A DNA stretch of 64,000 nt from Apis mellifera. Taxonomy: Eukaryota; Arthropoda; Insecta; Hymenoptera; Apidae. Made by a program: the position numbers and the translations under genes. A model generated the notes under the pieces. It saw only the letters and a program-made list of their open reading frames with translations, did not search any database and was not told the DNA's origin. This document shows positions 49,963 to 63,700 of the stretch, piece after piece. The stretch is from assembly GCF_003254395.2 (NCBI RefSeq), contig NC_037639.1, positions 2,522,501 to 2,586,500 on the forward strand, in the 5' to 3' direction. The first letter of the stretch is position 1. Each line of letters starts with the position of its first letter.

Positions 49963-52510
49963 CAGTTCTATTATATTTAATAACTTTTAATAAAATGGTA
50001 TAATAATACAAAATTTTGAATTGTAAAAATTATTCATTATTTCTATATTATATTAAATTTATAATATGCTTTTATGTTATAAAAACTATTTTTATTATAC
50101 TACATATTTTTTCGCTATGATATAAATGTAACATGACACAGGATTAAACCCTTTCGAGAACTTTGAACTTTTTCTTTTGACAATGGATATTATAATAGAT
50201 ATAATAGATATAATGAAATACAATACTTAATTAAAATTTTCTATCTAGCATTTAACTAATGTAAAAATAAAAATTTTTATCTTTTTTTTTATAAATAAAC
50301 AAGACCTGATTGTCTTGTTTATATGTTATATTAAATATCCAAAGACAAATAAAATTCTGATTTTGTTTTAGAAATAAAAGATTATGTAAAACTTAAAATA
50401 TTTCAATATTTTTGTAATATTTTTTATTTTAAAAAATGAAGAATAGCTAGATAAAATATTTTAATTTAAAAAAACAGAATGAATTAAAAATCCTGCAGCA
50501 AGAGAAATACAGATTTATTTTTGACAATTTTTCAGTTATTATTTTGTGTAATATATAAAAAAAAATGTTCTACAAGTAAAAAAATATTTTATTTCTGATT
50601 TTTAAATTGCTATTAAATATTGCAATTTGTGCAAATTTGTGTTTTAAATTTGAAAAATTTGTCTAAAACTAAAGTGAATAATCAATTCATATTATTATAA
50701 TACAATATTATTTATAATACAATAATGCTATGTTATGTAAAAAAATATATTTTTTTTATTAATTTAATTTTTTATTATTTAATTATTGTTTTATTTTTAA
50801 TGTTAAATCAAAACAATAATTTCATAAGAAATTTTTTCAATTTTTTTAAAATATAATTAGTGAAAATAAATTCGTATCACTCTTGCTATAGAATCCTCGA
50901 ATTAAAAAAAAAGTAAATTAAGTTTAATTTTCAAAATCAAATCTTATAATCCAATAGATGATTTTATATTAAACAACAAATAATAACAACTCTTCTTAAT
51001 TTTTGTAAAAATTATTTTAGGATATTAGGATATATTAAAATATATTATTTTTAAATGGTTTTAAAAGGTGAAATGATATTTTGTTAGTAATACAAAATAA
51101 ACAATCATAATATTAACGATATAAAAGTTCGCAATTACTAATTACACAGTACATATATCATTAGCACCGTGCTATATAGTTCTATGATTCGTTTTTGCAT
51201 GTTACATTTGGTTAAGGTAACATTTTATTTACAATGTGAATGTAAATTATATCTACATCAAACAATATTATTGTTGAATATACTTGTTGCAAAAATAAAA
51301 GTAAAAAATGTGTTTTAAATTAAAAAAAAATATATAAATTTCAAATAAATGTTATTATTGGGTTATAGCTTGTAAATCTAGACTAGATTTAGCCTCGAAA
51401 TGGAATAACGATTTTTCCATGATAAAAAAAAAATGTTCTTTTATAATAAAATGGATATTAAACATATTGATTCGCTTATAATATAGATATCGATAAATAT
51501 TATTTTCGGATATAAATATTATTCGGAATAATTTTAAAATGAACTATAAACAGATGAATTTAATTTTTAATGACGATAAAAACGATGAAATGAAAACATT
51601 TTAATAATTTATAGAATTTGAAAGTGTATCAATCGATATTTGTATCTAAATCTTGATTATTTAAATGAATTCGTTAATAAACTTTCGAATTAAGAGAATT
51701 ATCAAAAATAGAAATATTTTTATTATTATATACATAATATTTCCTTAGGATAATTCTCTTCATTAGATAACATTAGGAATTTTTTTATCTGTTTGCGATC
51801 AATGTCAATCAATTAAAATATATTTACTAAAGTGAAAAAGCACGTTTTAAATAAAATGCATTTAACATAAACAGTAAAACCTTATGCGAATAATACTTAG
51901 CCAGATTCTTTAGATTCCCAAGAGGAATAAGTCAGACGTTCTACAAATAGGTATTTCGAAGTAATTTCTATCTTGTAAAATTTTTTAGGTTTAAATTATT
52001 AAAAAAAATTTTTTTTCATTTATTATTCATAATGAAAAATATTTAATAAAATCACTTAATTTTCATCTTAATATACAAGATTTTAGAAATATTTGAAATA
52101 TTTGAAACTATTTATATTAAAAAATTTTATAAAAATCCATAAGGAACCCTAAATATTTTGGATTTTTACATAGATTTGGAAAACTGTGGGATTCTAAAGG
52201 TTGTAAGATTTGAATTGATATTAAATTGCTATTGAATTGATTAAATCGAAAATTTTTTTTAGTTACATTTTGTCCTAATGCACAAAAGAGTTACCTATTT
52301 ATCAAAAGACAAACATTAATAAATAAATAATTCTTTGATTTTTTTTAATGTATTCATCCCGATATAAACGAGAAAGGAAAAATATTAAATATTAAAAATG
52401 GCGAATACAAAAGATCTAAATGTAATGTAACGATTTAAACGATCGAGATTACTCGTTTTTCAAAGATCATCATTGATTATTCCTATTTTCTTTGATGAGA
52501 ATCGTTATTA
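49963..52510. other. Tail-to-tail region between the MYND/SET gene and NDNF
   Basis: AT-rich, no supported gene. It should contain both 3' UTRs. The half next to NDNF (51360-52510) is somewhat less AT-rich, as expected for a long NDNF 3' UTR. Small perfect palindromes occur, such as AAATCTAGACTAGATTT at 51374-51390. Confidence 0.5.
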
Positions 52511-55500
52511 TCAAGGTAGACAGGAACGTCGAGTGCGTACAGTTAACAAAGGATAAGACAAAGATTGTCCTTTTAATTGAGCTGTGATTTGTAAAAGATA
52601 AGCTTTTCCTGGTTGCAACCTTTTAAGGGTGAATGGAAGCGCTCGATCTTTCGGCGGATTTTCTTTCTCCTCGCAGATCTCAAAAGTGTATTCGGAACGT
52701 CGTCGACGATGAAGACCACATTGGTCTGGAATAGTTGTCATGCTGGCCAAAGATGAACCGCTCTTTAATTCCCGCACTAGGATACAATACTTGGCAGAAC
52801 CTGCTGATTCTACCCCTACTGTCACCTCGTGGCAAGTTCTTAAGGATCCGTACTCACGTGGTACGCTTCTCGTAGGAATCTAAACAAAATTTTCAGTTCT
52901 TCTTAAGAAAAATAATATCTTATAATTGTGAAGTTTAAATATTTCTTCTTAATCGTTGATATTTTTAAAACAGATCTAATTTTAAATATCTTTTTAATAT
53001 ATATATATATTTATTTATTTATTATATAATTAAATAATAAATATTTCATTAGAAATTAATAAAATTATGTCAGAAATCAAATTTTTATTAACGAAATATT
53101 TTTACTTCTTCTTAGAAAATATTAAAAATAGTATAAAATATTAGAAAAAGTATTATTACGGGCAATTTTAAATGAAAGAGAAAATTTCTTTTTATACATA
53201 TATTATAATTTTTATACTATATATATAATTTTTCACATAGAAGAAAATTAAAAATAAACGAAGAATATAAAAAGAATTGCATAAATATTATAGTATGTTA
53301 GTATAATGTAAGACAATATTGATATAATTGCTGTTCTTAAAATAATTATATTAATTTTTATTAGAATACAATCATCTATTATTAAATTTTATATACATAT
53401 TTTTATTAAAATTAAACAAAGAGCGTACTTAGAAAATAATTTTACGCTTTTAATGGATTTTATTCAGTAGATATCAATTTGTATGAACATACCTGTGGAT
53501 ATATGGCAGACGATTCTTGGGTAGCTAGTACTTTAATGGCAGATACTCGTACTAATTCTTGTGGTGTAGCGGATATCCGTAATGTGTATCCTTTCCCTGA
53601 AGTTAAAGGTGGTACCCTTAATGATGCATATCCTATTACCTCCTTTTCCTACAAATGTAAATCTTCTATAACATTGATATCTAACATCAACGAGTTTTCG
53701 TGTGATGATATGAAATATCATACCTAATAAAAAGAAATGAAATATTTTTCAAAAATAAAAAAAGATATATAAGAGCGATGAAAAAAATATTTATTATAAA
53801 TTATTCTAATAATTTGAAAAAATTAATTTGCAAACTTTAGTTTCTAATTTTTAAGATTATTATTATATTTATAGAATTTTCAAAATAAAATTTTTCTTTA
53901 ATTATAAATTCAAAAATTATATAGTTTTGATATTTGCAAAAAAATTATTATTTCTTTACATGTTTTTAAAATTTTTTTATTTTAAAGTTATAAAAATATA
54001 AGAATATATTAACAATTAATGGATACGATTATAAGTAAATAAGATCTTAAATACCTAATATTTTGTTTCACAAAATTATGATTAGTATTTGAAAATTTAA
54101 TACAAATTCAAACGAATAGGTAATATTATAATATTAAAATAAAAATAAAATAAAAATTAAATAAAATAAAAATTGGTTTTTTATTTTCTTTTAACATATA
54201 AATATATATTAATTATAACTGAAACATGATTTATTATTACCCTTAAAATTCCTGGAGCGCTTAATTTTGCTCTAACGATGCCGCCACCGCAAGGAAGAAT
54301 ATAAAAAGTACTCGAAGTATTTGCCGGAGGACGATAAAAGAAATTGACGAATCCATCGGTTTTACGCAAATTGGCTGTGCTATAATGCCCAGTGCGCAGT
54401 CTTAACTCCGATGTTTTCCGAAATTTTATGGTATCAGTCGCTATACGGTTCGATACATTATTTCGTGTATTTACCTTTAACACAGAATAAAAATAATGAT
54501 TAATGATAATAAATTATTTTATGAATTCCTTTTTTAAATATAAGATAGAGATGCAATGATCGGGTAAAAAGTGAAGAGTATAAATATAAATATATATATA
54601 AATACAAATTTATCTAATTTATTTAGAGTTACCGTTAATTTGAGTTAAAAATAAACCAATTGTTAAATCTCAAAAGTAAATTAAATTATTTTTAAAATAT
54701 ATTAGGATACAACAGGTTGAAAAGATCAAGTTATTTAAAAAAATATAGCCATCTCATAAATATATATTAACATTCTGTATAATAATCATTAAAAAAATAG
54801 AAATATCTTATCTTAATTGTTACAATTATTTAATCTATATTGATTTTTAAATTCACATGAGAATGGAATATTTTATTTTTCAATAGAAAATATTATTCCT
54901 CTTTATGAAATGAAATTATAAATATCATAAATAACATTTTCATATTTCAAATTATTTGTCTTATTAAAAATCCACATAACTTTCTCATCAGCTCAATACT
55001 TCCTTTTACTCAAAATCACTCAAATTTACTCAAGATCACAGCAGGCAATTATTATAAAATTTATTCTTTCCTAGTTGTAATTACTAACCACGTATAAGGT
55101 AAAATTGTACGTAGTGTTGTACTTCATCCTGTGAAGCGTCAATTTTGTTTGACGCACGCAATGAAGCCCTTCCGGAATGCCACGATGTTGCTGTTCCTTG
55201 GAAGCAGAGCTTCCTTTCATCGGATGTGGGTGAACACGAAGAACATTTTGCGCCGCACAAAGGGTCAAGGGATGAGGTTGAGATCCCGACGTTACGGCTA
55301 GACAATAATGAGAGAGGTGGGGATCTATGTTGCTGTAAAAACAAATCTTTCTCAAATTTGTCCTCTGGAGCTAATATTAAATTCTTCGAAAATCAAATTT
55401 AATATTTTATCAATGAATCAAAGAAAATTTATTAAATAATTCATTTTTTGTTTATTGTCAGTAAGATTATAATTTTTTTATAAGAAATTATTTAGGATTA

Positions 55501-56139
55501 TGATTTTGACATTTGATGAAGTGAAAGATTTCTTTTCTAAATAATTATTAAGATCATAATAAATAAAAAATGAAAACTAATTTTAGAGATTTGCTTGATA
55601 TCTTAAATACTTATTTGTTAATTTTTAGAATCCTATATATAATATTTTTTTAAAAATATGTAAAGATTTAAGAGAGCGCTCTAAATATAATAAATATTTA
55701 AAATTATACAAAGATTAATATTGAATTTTATTAAATAATTAATTTTATTAATAATTTTCAATATTAAAATAATTAATCAAAAAATGGAATATTTAAAGTT
55801 ATAAAATTTTAAGATTACAAGGTATAAAATATTTAATTTGGAAACTTAATTTATACTAAATTATTCTGCTTGGATTTCTAAAGATTAGAATATTCACATT
55901 TAAGAGTACTGCAATGGTTCTTGATTTAAAGATTGTGATCACAAAAAAATTATAAAAAAGATTCTTTAAGAGACTATTATTATTTTTTATTTTAATATTT
56001 TTTATTTTATATAATCACATCACCATATTCCTCTCACCAGTTCAACTCAAAGATAATATCTTCTATCATTCAACATATAATAAAAAATGTATTCATTTTT
56101 TAAATTTTTCTCAATTTATATAAAAAAAAGAAGGGATTA

Positions 56140-56189
<50 letters not shown>

Positions 56190-57754
56190 ATAATATATAT
56201 ATATATACACACTTATATAACACATATTTATAAAACATTATAAATAACATATATAACATATATTATATAACATTATATAACATTTTAAATATATATTAAA
56301 AAGAAAAAAGAAAAAAATTATTAACGATACCTTTTATTCCAAGATATTGTAAGTCGACGTTTGCTTCTTCGTTGCTGAAATCTTAACGAACGACGACGAT
56401 TTTCTTTTTCATTCACGTACAGTTGAGGGATGTGGTTCAAATTACTTGACGTGGCATACAAAAGCACCGTGCTTGGTAACAATTTTTCCAAATTGGCACC
56501 AGGAAGATGCACGGATTTAATTTCGAACCAATAGAGGCCAGCGCGTGTCTTCGATATCGTGAAATTCTGATCCTCCGCACCTTCATACGAGAAAAGGGGG
56601 GAACCTGGCTTCAAACTCTTCACAGGCCATCGTGTTTGAGCTGTTGCATTGATTATACTTTGTCACATGTATTATTTTAATTATATTTATTAGAAATTTG
56701 TAATTTCAAATTATCTCAATTTATTAAATATTGTATCGATCAATTAATATTTTTAGATAGAACCTATGTGATAAGTTTTAGCTTAAATTTTTTTTCATAA
56801 TTCAAAAATAATTATTTCTGCAATAATTTTGAATGTTCATCAACGTGAATGTTCAAAAATGTTTCATCAATTCGATGAAAGATTTTTTCTGCTATTTATT
56901 TTGGTAAATTTTGAAAAATAAAAATAAAATTTTAATGTTATGATAAAAAAAAGAAAATTAAGATAGATTTTTATATATAATGTTATATAATAATTATATA
57001 TATATAATTGTATATATAATATATACATATGTATATATAAAAGTTGCAAAAGCATATAATAAATATATATAATAAAATTTTACTTATATTCTGCTGTAAT
57101 AATGTAATACATAAAAAATAATTGATTGAATTGAAAGAATTAATAAAGAAGCATTTTCATATTTTATTATAAGATTTATTTAAATTTGAAAACTATAATA
57201 ATATCAGAAACATTTTTTTTAATTTGAAATTTTTAACAAGCTATATTAACAATAATATTAAGAAATATTAAATACATTATAGATGATCAACGTATAAAAA
57301 TGTTTAAATTATGTTTACATTATGAATTATATATACACTATAATATAATCTATACTTTTATTATTGCAAATTAAAAAATATAATCATTATAAAAAAAATA
57401 ATTAATAATTTAAAATAAAATTTGTATTTCATACAATTTTTTAAATTTTAAATTTTCTTACTCTTATCTTGCCAATTAATCTATTTGATAAATAAATTAT
57501 ACGCTTTACTCTTAAAAAAATAATAGAATTCATTCGACTTCAAATTTTTTTATTAATTATTAATATTTTTTATTAATTATTAATATTTTTATTAATATTT
57601 AATATATTTTAATTCCTACATACATTTTGCTCCATCTGTTTCTTCAGCGTTCTCTGGTGGTTCAACGTAACTGACGGTCCATGATATCGGTCCATTACAA
57701 GGACTAACGAGTAACGTGAGAGGTGGTCCTTCACGTGGACTCAGGTAATAGAAC
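52511..57754 (-). CDS. NDNF: Neuron-derived neurotrophic factor (NDNF), C-terminal six exons
   Basis: Exons in transcript order: 57624-57754, 56331-56640, 55089-55332, 54241-54474, 53493-53648, 52511-52879. After one base completing a codon they give 1443 nt, 480 aa plus stop, with all junction phases consistent. The vertebrate protein is 568 aa, so roughly 70-90 N-terminal residues (signal peptide and start of the NDNF domain) are missing. Recognisable parts are FYYLSPREGPPL with PCNGPISW, WPVKSLKPGSPLFSYEG, the arginine-rich lead into the first fibronectin type III domain, HYCLAV...LCAAQNVL, and the terminal domain with LRTCHEVTV, KRLQPGKAYLLQI and a final cysteine three residues from the end. 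NDNF is a secreted glycoprotein. The Drosophila orthologue nord modulates Hedgehog/BMP signalling. These exons are clearly richer in G/C than their surroundings. The upstream exon was searched for up to 64000 and not found. Confidence 0.9.
56144..56187. repeat. (TA)n microsatellite
   Basis: About 20 TA units followed by TAATAATA and another short TA run to 56207, in the NDNF intron 55333-56330. Confidence 0.9.
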
Positions 57755-60000
57755 CTGCAATAATTTTATCTGCATCCAGTATGATATTAATGTTCGATAC
57801 GTATTAAACGTAATCAGACACGAAGCAATATTTTAATCAAATGACAAAATTGATATGCCAAAAATTTGTTATAAAATAAAACAAATCTTGTTTTAATTAT
57901 ATTTATTAATTTTCATTTTTTCAAGCGATTAATATGATATCCAGATTTTGTATATTCTTATAAAAAAAGTTATTTCTTGATTATTTATATTAATTATTCA
58001 TTAAAAATAAAGAAAACTATTATAATAAAATATATATTATATATATCTTATTATAATATATATTATATATATCTATTATATATAATATATAATAGATAAT
58101 ATATATATATATATAAGATGTATATAGTCATATTAAAATATAAAATATTAAAATTCATGTATGTATATAAATGTATTTAAATTTTATATATAACAACAGA
58201 TAAAAGATTCTTTTTTTAGAAGAAAATATGAATTTTATAGAAATTAATAATCATCTAAATTTAGATTAATATGAATACAGTTTCTTTATTTAAAAATTAA
58301 CAATAAAAAATCTCCATGTAGTTTTAATTAAAATAAACAATAAGATTTATTAAATTATATTCAATTATCGATCAAGATTTAAGAAAGATCATTCGAAATC
58401 CATAAATCGAAAACTATAATATCTCATTTTATTAAATTTTGTATTAAAAAAGATACGTAAATAATTATTAGACTATAATGCTACAATCACATATTAAATA
58501 TCAATTTAATTATTAATAATATATTAATTATAATAATATATAATACTAATATAATACTAATATATAATAATATCTAATATATTGAATGTATTTCGAACAT
58601 ACTTTCTATTATTTATTATTAAGAAAGATGTGATTAATTGTATAATTGATATATTATTTTATGAATGACAAATTGAAAAATGTAACATTAAAGTAGTGTT
58701 AGAAAATCAGAAACATTATTACATGATTACATTATAATTACATAAATTGCACCGCTTACAGATTATATTGAAAAGTAATATTTAAATATAAATTTCTATC
58801 AAAATGATCAAAAATATTTTTTCTTCGCATTTCTTTTCAGAAAAGCAATAAGTTATTAAGTTGTTCAATAAGTTTTGTGAATTCTTTACTTATATTATTA
58901 TAATTTATTATCTTAATCGAAATAATGTCTAAACTAATTTGAATAATCTATTCTCACTACATATTTAAAAAAAAAGTAAAATTCCATTTTGAGATAAAAT
59001 AGTTGTAAAGAGGTAAAATAATTCGATTTTTCCTTTCATTATGATTTTATAAGTGCTATCTTTTTATATAACATTGCATTAAACGAAAAGATAAAGTGTC
59101 AAATATCTGGACATGTTGAAAATCAACTTTCTATTTTAATTTATTTAGTTTTGATGTTTTAACAGTTTGCAACCGATCATTATCGAGTTGTAAAGTGATC
59201 GTTTCTTATCATCTGCATTGTTATAAGAAATGTTTTTTCTAATTCTTTTTCGATTTACTCTTGTGTCAATGAACTGTCAATCTATATATCAATCTATGTT
59301 CTATGATGGTTAACTTTTAAGAAAAAAGAAAAATTAATACAAAATATATATAACTTATACTAATGAATAAATTTATGTTAAAGAAAAGGAATCAGATTTT
59401 GAAGAATTTTCAAGAATTTTTTAAATTAAAACAAAACCATCAAGAAATAATATTACAAACAGTATAACTTTGAGAGAGAGAAAAATTATAAAATAAGTTT
59501 TTAACAATTTAGAAATTTTAAATAAAATAATAATTATAGTTTATTTTGTTTTATAATAATTACACATTTAAAGTTTATTTCACCCAATTATTATAATAAA
59601 TATAATAAGCATGAGAAATATTAGATTCATTTGTTTTTTTCATCGATTAAAAAAATTCTTTAAATAAAAATCGAATTTTTTCAAAAGTAATTATACATTT
59701 TAATTAATTTACATATAGATGGATGCATAAAGGATTTTTACTTTATAAAGATTCAATTTTGTCAGAATTTTAAACAGAATCATATCAAATCGAATAAATA
59801 ATTATTCTTGAAAAATTTTTTATTTTTAAAGAACTAAACACTAAAAAACAATTCACATCACATTCCTCTAAAAATCTATTTTACTCCAATTAAATAAACT
59901 ACTATTCCCTAACAATATATAGATCAAGAGAAATCTCTATCTACCCCCATTTCATATTTCCATTCCATCCCTCCTGTATCTTCTCCATTCACTTGACCGA
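57755..60000. other. AT-rich region upstream of the first recognised NDNF exon
   Basis: No coding frame recognised on either strand. It contains a TA/TATAGA-rich simple region at 58020-58115. Most likely a 5' intron of NDNF. Confidence 0.5.
58020..58115. repeat. Imperfect TATA/TATC-rich simple repeat
   Basis: Alternating TATATATTA, TATATATC and TATAATA units with self-complementary stretches. Confidence 0.75.
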
Positions 60001-60051
60001 TCTACGTAATTATTCGAACAATAATACGTACAAATCCACCTACGCCCGTGC

Positions 60052-60080
<29 letters not shown>
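60052..60080. repeat. (CA)n microsatellite
   Basis: About 14 CA units at the edge of the CpG-rich island. Confidence 0.95.
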
Positions 60081-60083
<3 letters not shown>

Positions 60084-60207
60084 GAGCATATCAGAGGTGT
60101 ACGTAAATCCCAGTTACCCGTTTTATATTTAGTCGTAATGTTTGATCGCGCAAAAGACCCCCTTTTAAAAGATCGTACACCGAAGTTAAGTTTACGCCTT
60201 CTCCGCT

Positions 60208-60208
<1 letters not shown>

Positions 60209-60252
<44 letters not shown>
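60209..60252. repeat. (CT)n microsatellite
   Basis: About 20 CT units with two TTT interruptions. On the minus strand this is a GAGA-rich tract, a common feature of insect promoters. Confidence 0.95.
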
Positions 60253-60253
<1 letters not shown>

Positions 60254-60717
60254 CTCCTTTTCGCTCGATCTGTCCCTCCCCCTTCGACCGATATCCCCTC
60301 CCCCTCGTCCCTAACGCGTTTTGGACTCGTCCCGCGTTAAAGCGAAGCCCGAGGAGAGCGTCGTCGGGACGCCGCACGTGCTCTTCGTTCACTGAAGCTG
60401 GCACTGAAAACGGCTATTGTAAAATTAGCGTCTACACACAATGCCGGCGTCGCGGCGTCTGGGGTCGCGCATCCACGACCCCCGCCGTCTAATTTTGGAG
60501 GCCGGTTTGTCCCACGGCAGACTCGGAATTGATTCTGTCATTCGGGCAGCGCCGCGAGGCCGTCTACCGTGTTTCGTGGAAATCCACGCCAATAGTGGAG
60601 CCTACGACGCGTGGCATCGCGACGCCTCTTCCTCGCACGCGCGCCGAACCTTAGCCTAGACCCCACTTCCGAGGGAAACGTCGCGCGCGACCTTTCGCTT
60701 TAAGCCTCTCACGCGCT

Positions 60718-60770
60718 TAGAGAGGGAGGGAGGGAGGAAGAGAGAGGGAGAGTGGGGGGGAGGGGGAACG
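60718..60770. repeat. GGGA-rich low-complexity tract
   Basis: Purine run of GGGAGGGAGG and GAGAGGGAGAG units ending in GGGGGGGAGGGGG at the distal edge of the CpG-rich island. Confidence 0.9.
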
Positions 60771-60780
60771 GGCGACGAAC

Positions 60781-63700
60781 CCCGGCGTGAATGGAGTTCC
60801 TGAGAAAGGAGTTTGATCGTGATCGCTTTTCGCATCTTCGTTCCTTATATATGCGCGCATCTATATGGGATAGGGGAAATGATTTGGAAAGTAGTTTGAT
60901 TACGAAGATTATTAGAAATCGTTTTGTTTTTGTAGGTTAGGTTGGAATGTTATTCAAGAGTGTTGCTGGTTGGAAATATTTGAAAAACTTATCGGAAACA
61001 AATTTTATAAGATATTATATGAGATTTTTATTTATATAATATTGAATCGTGTTGCAAAATGTTGAAATGTTAGAAATATTATGTTCGAAGTATTTTTTTT
61101 TTTTTTTTTAAGTAAGATATTTTTTTCATGAATAATATTAATATTGAGTTTGATATTAAGATATATATTTGAAATATTATATTTCCAAGAAAAATTTATT
61201 CGCAAAATTTATTTTCTTCAAATTTCATTGTTAGGAGATTTTTGATATATAGTCTTTAAAACTAATTTTTAAATTTCATGTACTTTCAGAAATTATTCTG
61301 CCTATGAAATTAAATAATAAATTTATTATACATCAAATACAATAAAAAAAATAATATAGTTATTTAAAAATAATATAATTATTTCAAATATGTTCTTAAA
61401 ATAATAAATATTTTACTTGAATATTTGTTTGAAATATATATTTCGTATATAATGCCTATCTCGCCGCCAGCTAATGGAATTTGTATTGCTTGGCTATTTC
61501 TATTGTTAAACGTCGACAGATGCGTCTATAACATTAGAACACTGGTTCCTGGCTTATTTCGAATCGTGGCCCCCTTTCGTAACAACAAATAGCTTCCAAA
61601 TTGTGTCCTCATTTACAAAAAACAATAATAAAAACAGTGTTAAAAATTCAATAATAAAATCTTGCAACATAACTATATTGAAATGGATAAATAAAAAATT
61701 TTTTTTAACTAAAATTCTTTACAAAAATAATTAATTTAAAAAAAGTAATAACGAAGTAATAAATAATTTTGACGATTGTAATTCACAAATAAATTGGATG
61801 TTCGAATTTTAAAATTTTAACCAAACAATAAATGAGTTAGAAATAATAACGAAATTAAGAAATTTCGATTTCAAAAATTTTTTGATCAGAAGAATATTAT
61901 TAGTTATTCGAATGAAAATTTATTATTTTTGAATCTTTTCAAAATTTAAATATGCTTATAACATCTTAATGATGAATGAACAATTATAAAAATTAGCAAG
62001 AGATTAAAAGATAATTTCGCGTATTATTTGCATTTTCGATTCTTCTGACAGATTCTTGTTTAGATATTGAAACAATCATTTTTCTATATGTTTGAGCGAT
62101 TTTGTAATTGTACGTGATATAACGATGATTATAATATTATTCGTTTATTATTTTTGAAACAAAATCATTTTTAGCAAAAGAATATTAAATTGAAGACATA
62201 AAAGAAATATCTAACGAATTATAAAGATTTTTCTTGTATAAATAAATTAATGTGTGAATAAATTAATAAATATTATTTTATGAATTTTATCATAGATTTT
62301 ATTTTCTTATAAATATTAATGAGTCTTTTCTCTGTATATTTCATATCATATGTAAATTGAATTTCATATATTCCGAAAAATTTTAAGTAACTTGATAATA
62401 ATTTAAATAATAATTATATACATTACAATTATATACATAATTATATACAAGTATATTAATAAAGAAATTTGAATTATTTATACAAACTATTTATTTTAAG
62501 ATGTAACACATCATAAAGTTCACTATCTAATTAAGATTTAGAGATAATTAAAAAAACACTATTTACAATTCCTTTCCTTTTGTTAACTGACCTATCAAAA
62601 AGTTAAATATATGTGTGTTAAGTTCAAGTTTAACGTGCAACCTAGCGTTTCAATCTTTGAAGCAATTGTGCAATTAGACTTGCGTACGAGTTTCGCGGAA
62701 ACCATCTGATAGCAGGACTTTATGACGCGTAGCGTCGCGACGCATCGGACCATTAATACCACGCGGGTGGATCCATTGCAACAAAGTAGAGTTTGACGAC
62801 AATACCTACTCGGCAAATTGACGTATACCTACAAGACGAGTTTTAATCCCTTTGAAAGAAAATTTTGCACATAAAAATAATCAATCGAGAAATATTAATA
62901 AATATTAATATTATAAAATTGATCGCAAGGTAATGTTTAAGTGAAATAATTCGTTCATTATTAATTATTGATTTATTCAGAATTATTGCTATTCGGAAGG
63001 AAGAAAAAGATTTTTCTTTTGGATTGTACATATTTATCTGTATCTAATTTGTATATATTTTATAATATATATAATTGTAAATTGTATATATTGTATAAAT
63101 TTTAATAAAGTTAAATTAAACAAATATTTTTTTTTTCGCAAAAATGTTAATAGAATTTAAGCGAAATAATATTATTAAACTTTATAACTTAAGAATGTTA
63201 ATTTTTCTTTTTTTACAATAATTGGTAATTGTTAATTATTTAAATTCTATCATTTTCTATTTTTTTAAAAGTTTAACATCATATTAATGACAAGCTTATT
63301 AGATTCATTTTGTATGAAATGATCAAACTTTATGATGAAGATTTGTTTCTTGCATTCATATATTATATAAATCTAAATCTAGGAGGAATATTTCGTTATT
63401 GTTTTTTCTCCTAATTTATATGAGGGCAATGATTAATTGATTAATTTACAAAGAAGTTCACGTAATACGAAGTTTATCAAAGTATGACTAATTAGATTGT
63501 AAAGTTCACACAATACATGTACAAATACATTAATTATGTTAAGTATATGCTGTTAACGTATAATAATACGAAGAGCTATAAATTTAACTATTTGTTTTAG
63601 CTAAGTTGATATTAATCGTTACCAATATATATTGATCGATATTGACTTTTCATAAATTGAAAAAAGTTCAATTTTTAATGCTCTATCTATTGTGAAAAAT

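Larger units (their letters stand above)
60030..60780. promoter_or_regulatory. CpG-rich island with simple-repeat flanks
   Basis: This 750-base block is strikingly GC-rich and full of CpG (for example GCCGGCGTCGCGGCGTCTGG) in a genome background that is mostly A/T. It is bordered by (CA)n at 60052-60080, (CT)n at 60209-60252 and a GGGA-rich run at 60718-60770. It contains a CACGTG E-box at 60375-60380. Open frames across it are long only because stop codons are rare in GC-rich DNA, and they do not look like a protein. A promoter with non-coding first exon is the best reading, for NDNF (minus strand) or for a gene beyond the window on the plus strand. Confidence 0.6.

Noticed and set aside
51145..51180. 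TAGCACCGTGCTA palindrome resembling a microRNA seed region
   Set aside because: Only a 6-bp stem with no extended hairpin. Small palindromes are expected in 2.5 kb of UTR/spacer.
53533..53721. Arginine-rich frame overlapping an NDNF exon (RERIHITDIRYTTRIST)
   Set aside because: The neighbouring frame (EKEVIGYASLRVPPLTSGKG) keeps phase with both adjacent NDNF exons and fits the family, so the other frame is a shadow.
54595..54785. Possible tenth fold-back element in an NDNF intron
   Set aside because: Only short AT-rich words are shared (AACATTCTGTATAATAATCA) and neither the GATTCTAGAAA end nor paired arms can be followed.
60192..60659. Open frames on both strands of the CpG island (70 and 72 codons)
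   Set aside because: The minus-strand one is an Arg-Glu repeat from the CT microsatellite. Both are open because GC-rich DNA has few stops. No signal peptide or NDNF similarity.
62595..62816. Minus-strand frame of 73 codons in the 62.6-62.8 kb GC-richer islet
   Set aside because: It starts at a plausible ATG but resembles no known family, lacks splice context to NDNF and does not provide the missing N-terminal domain.
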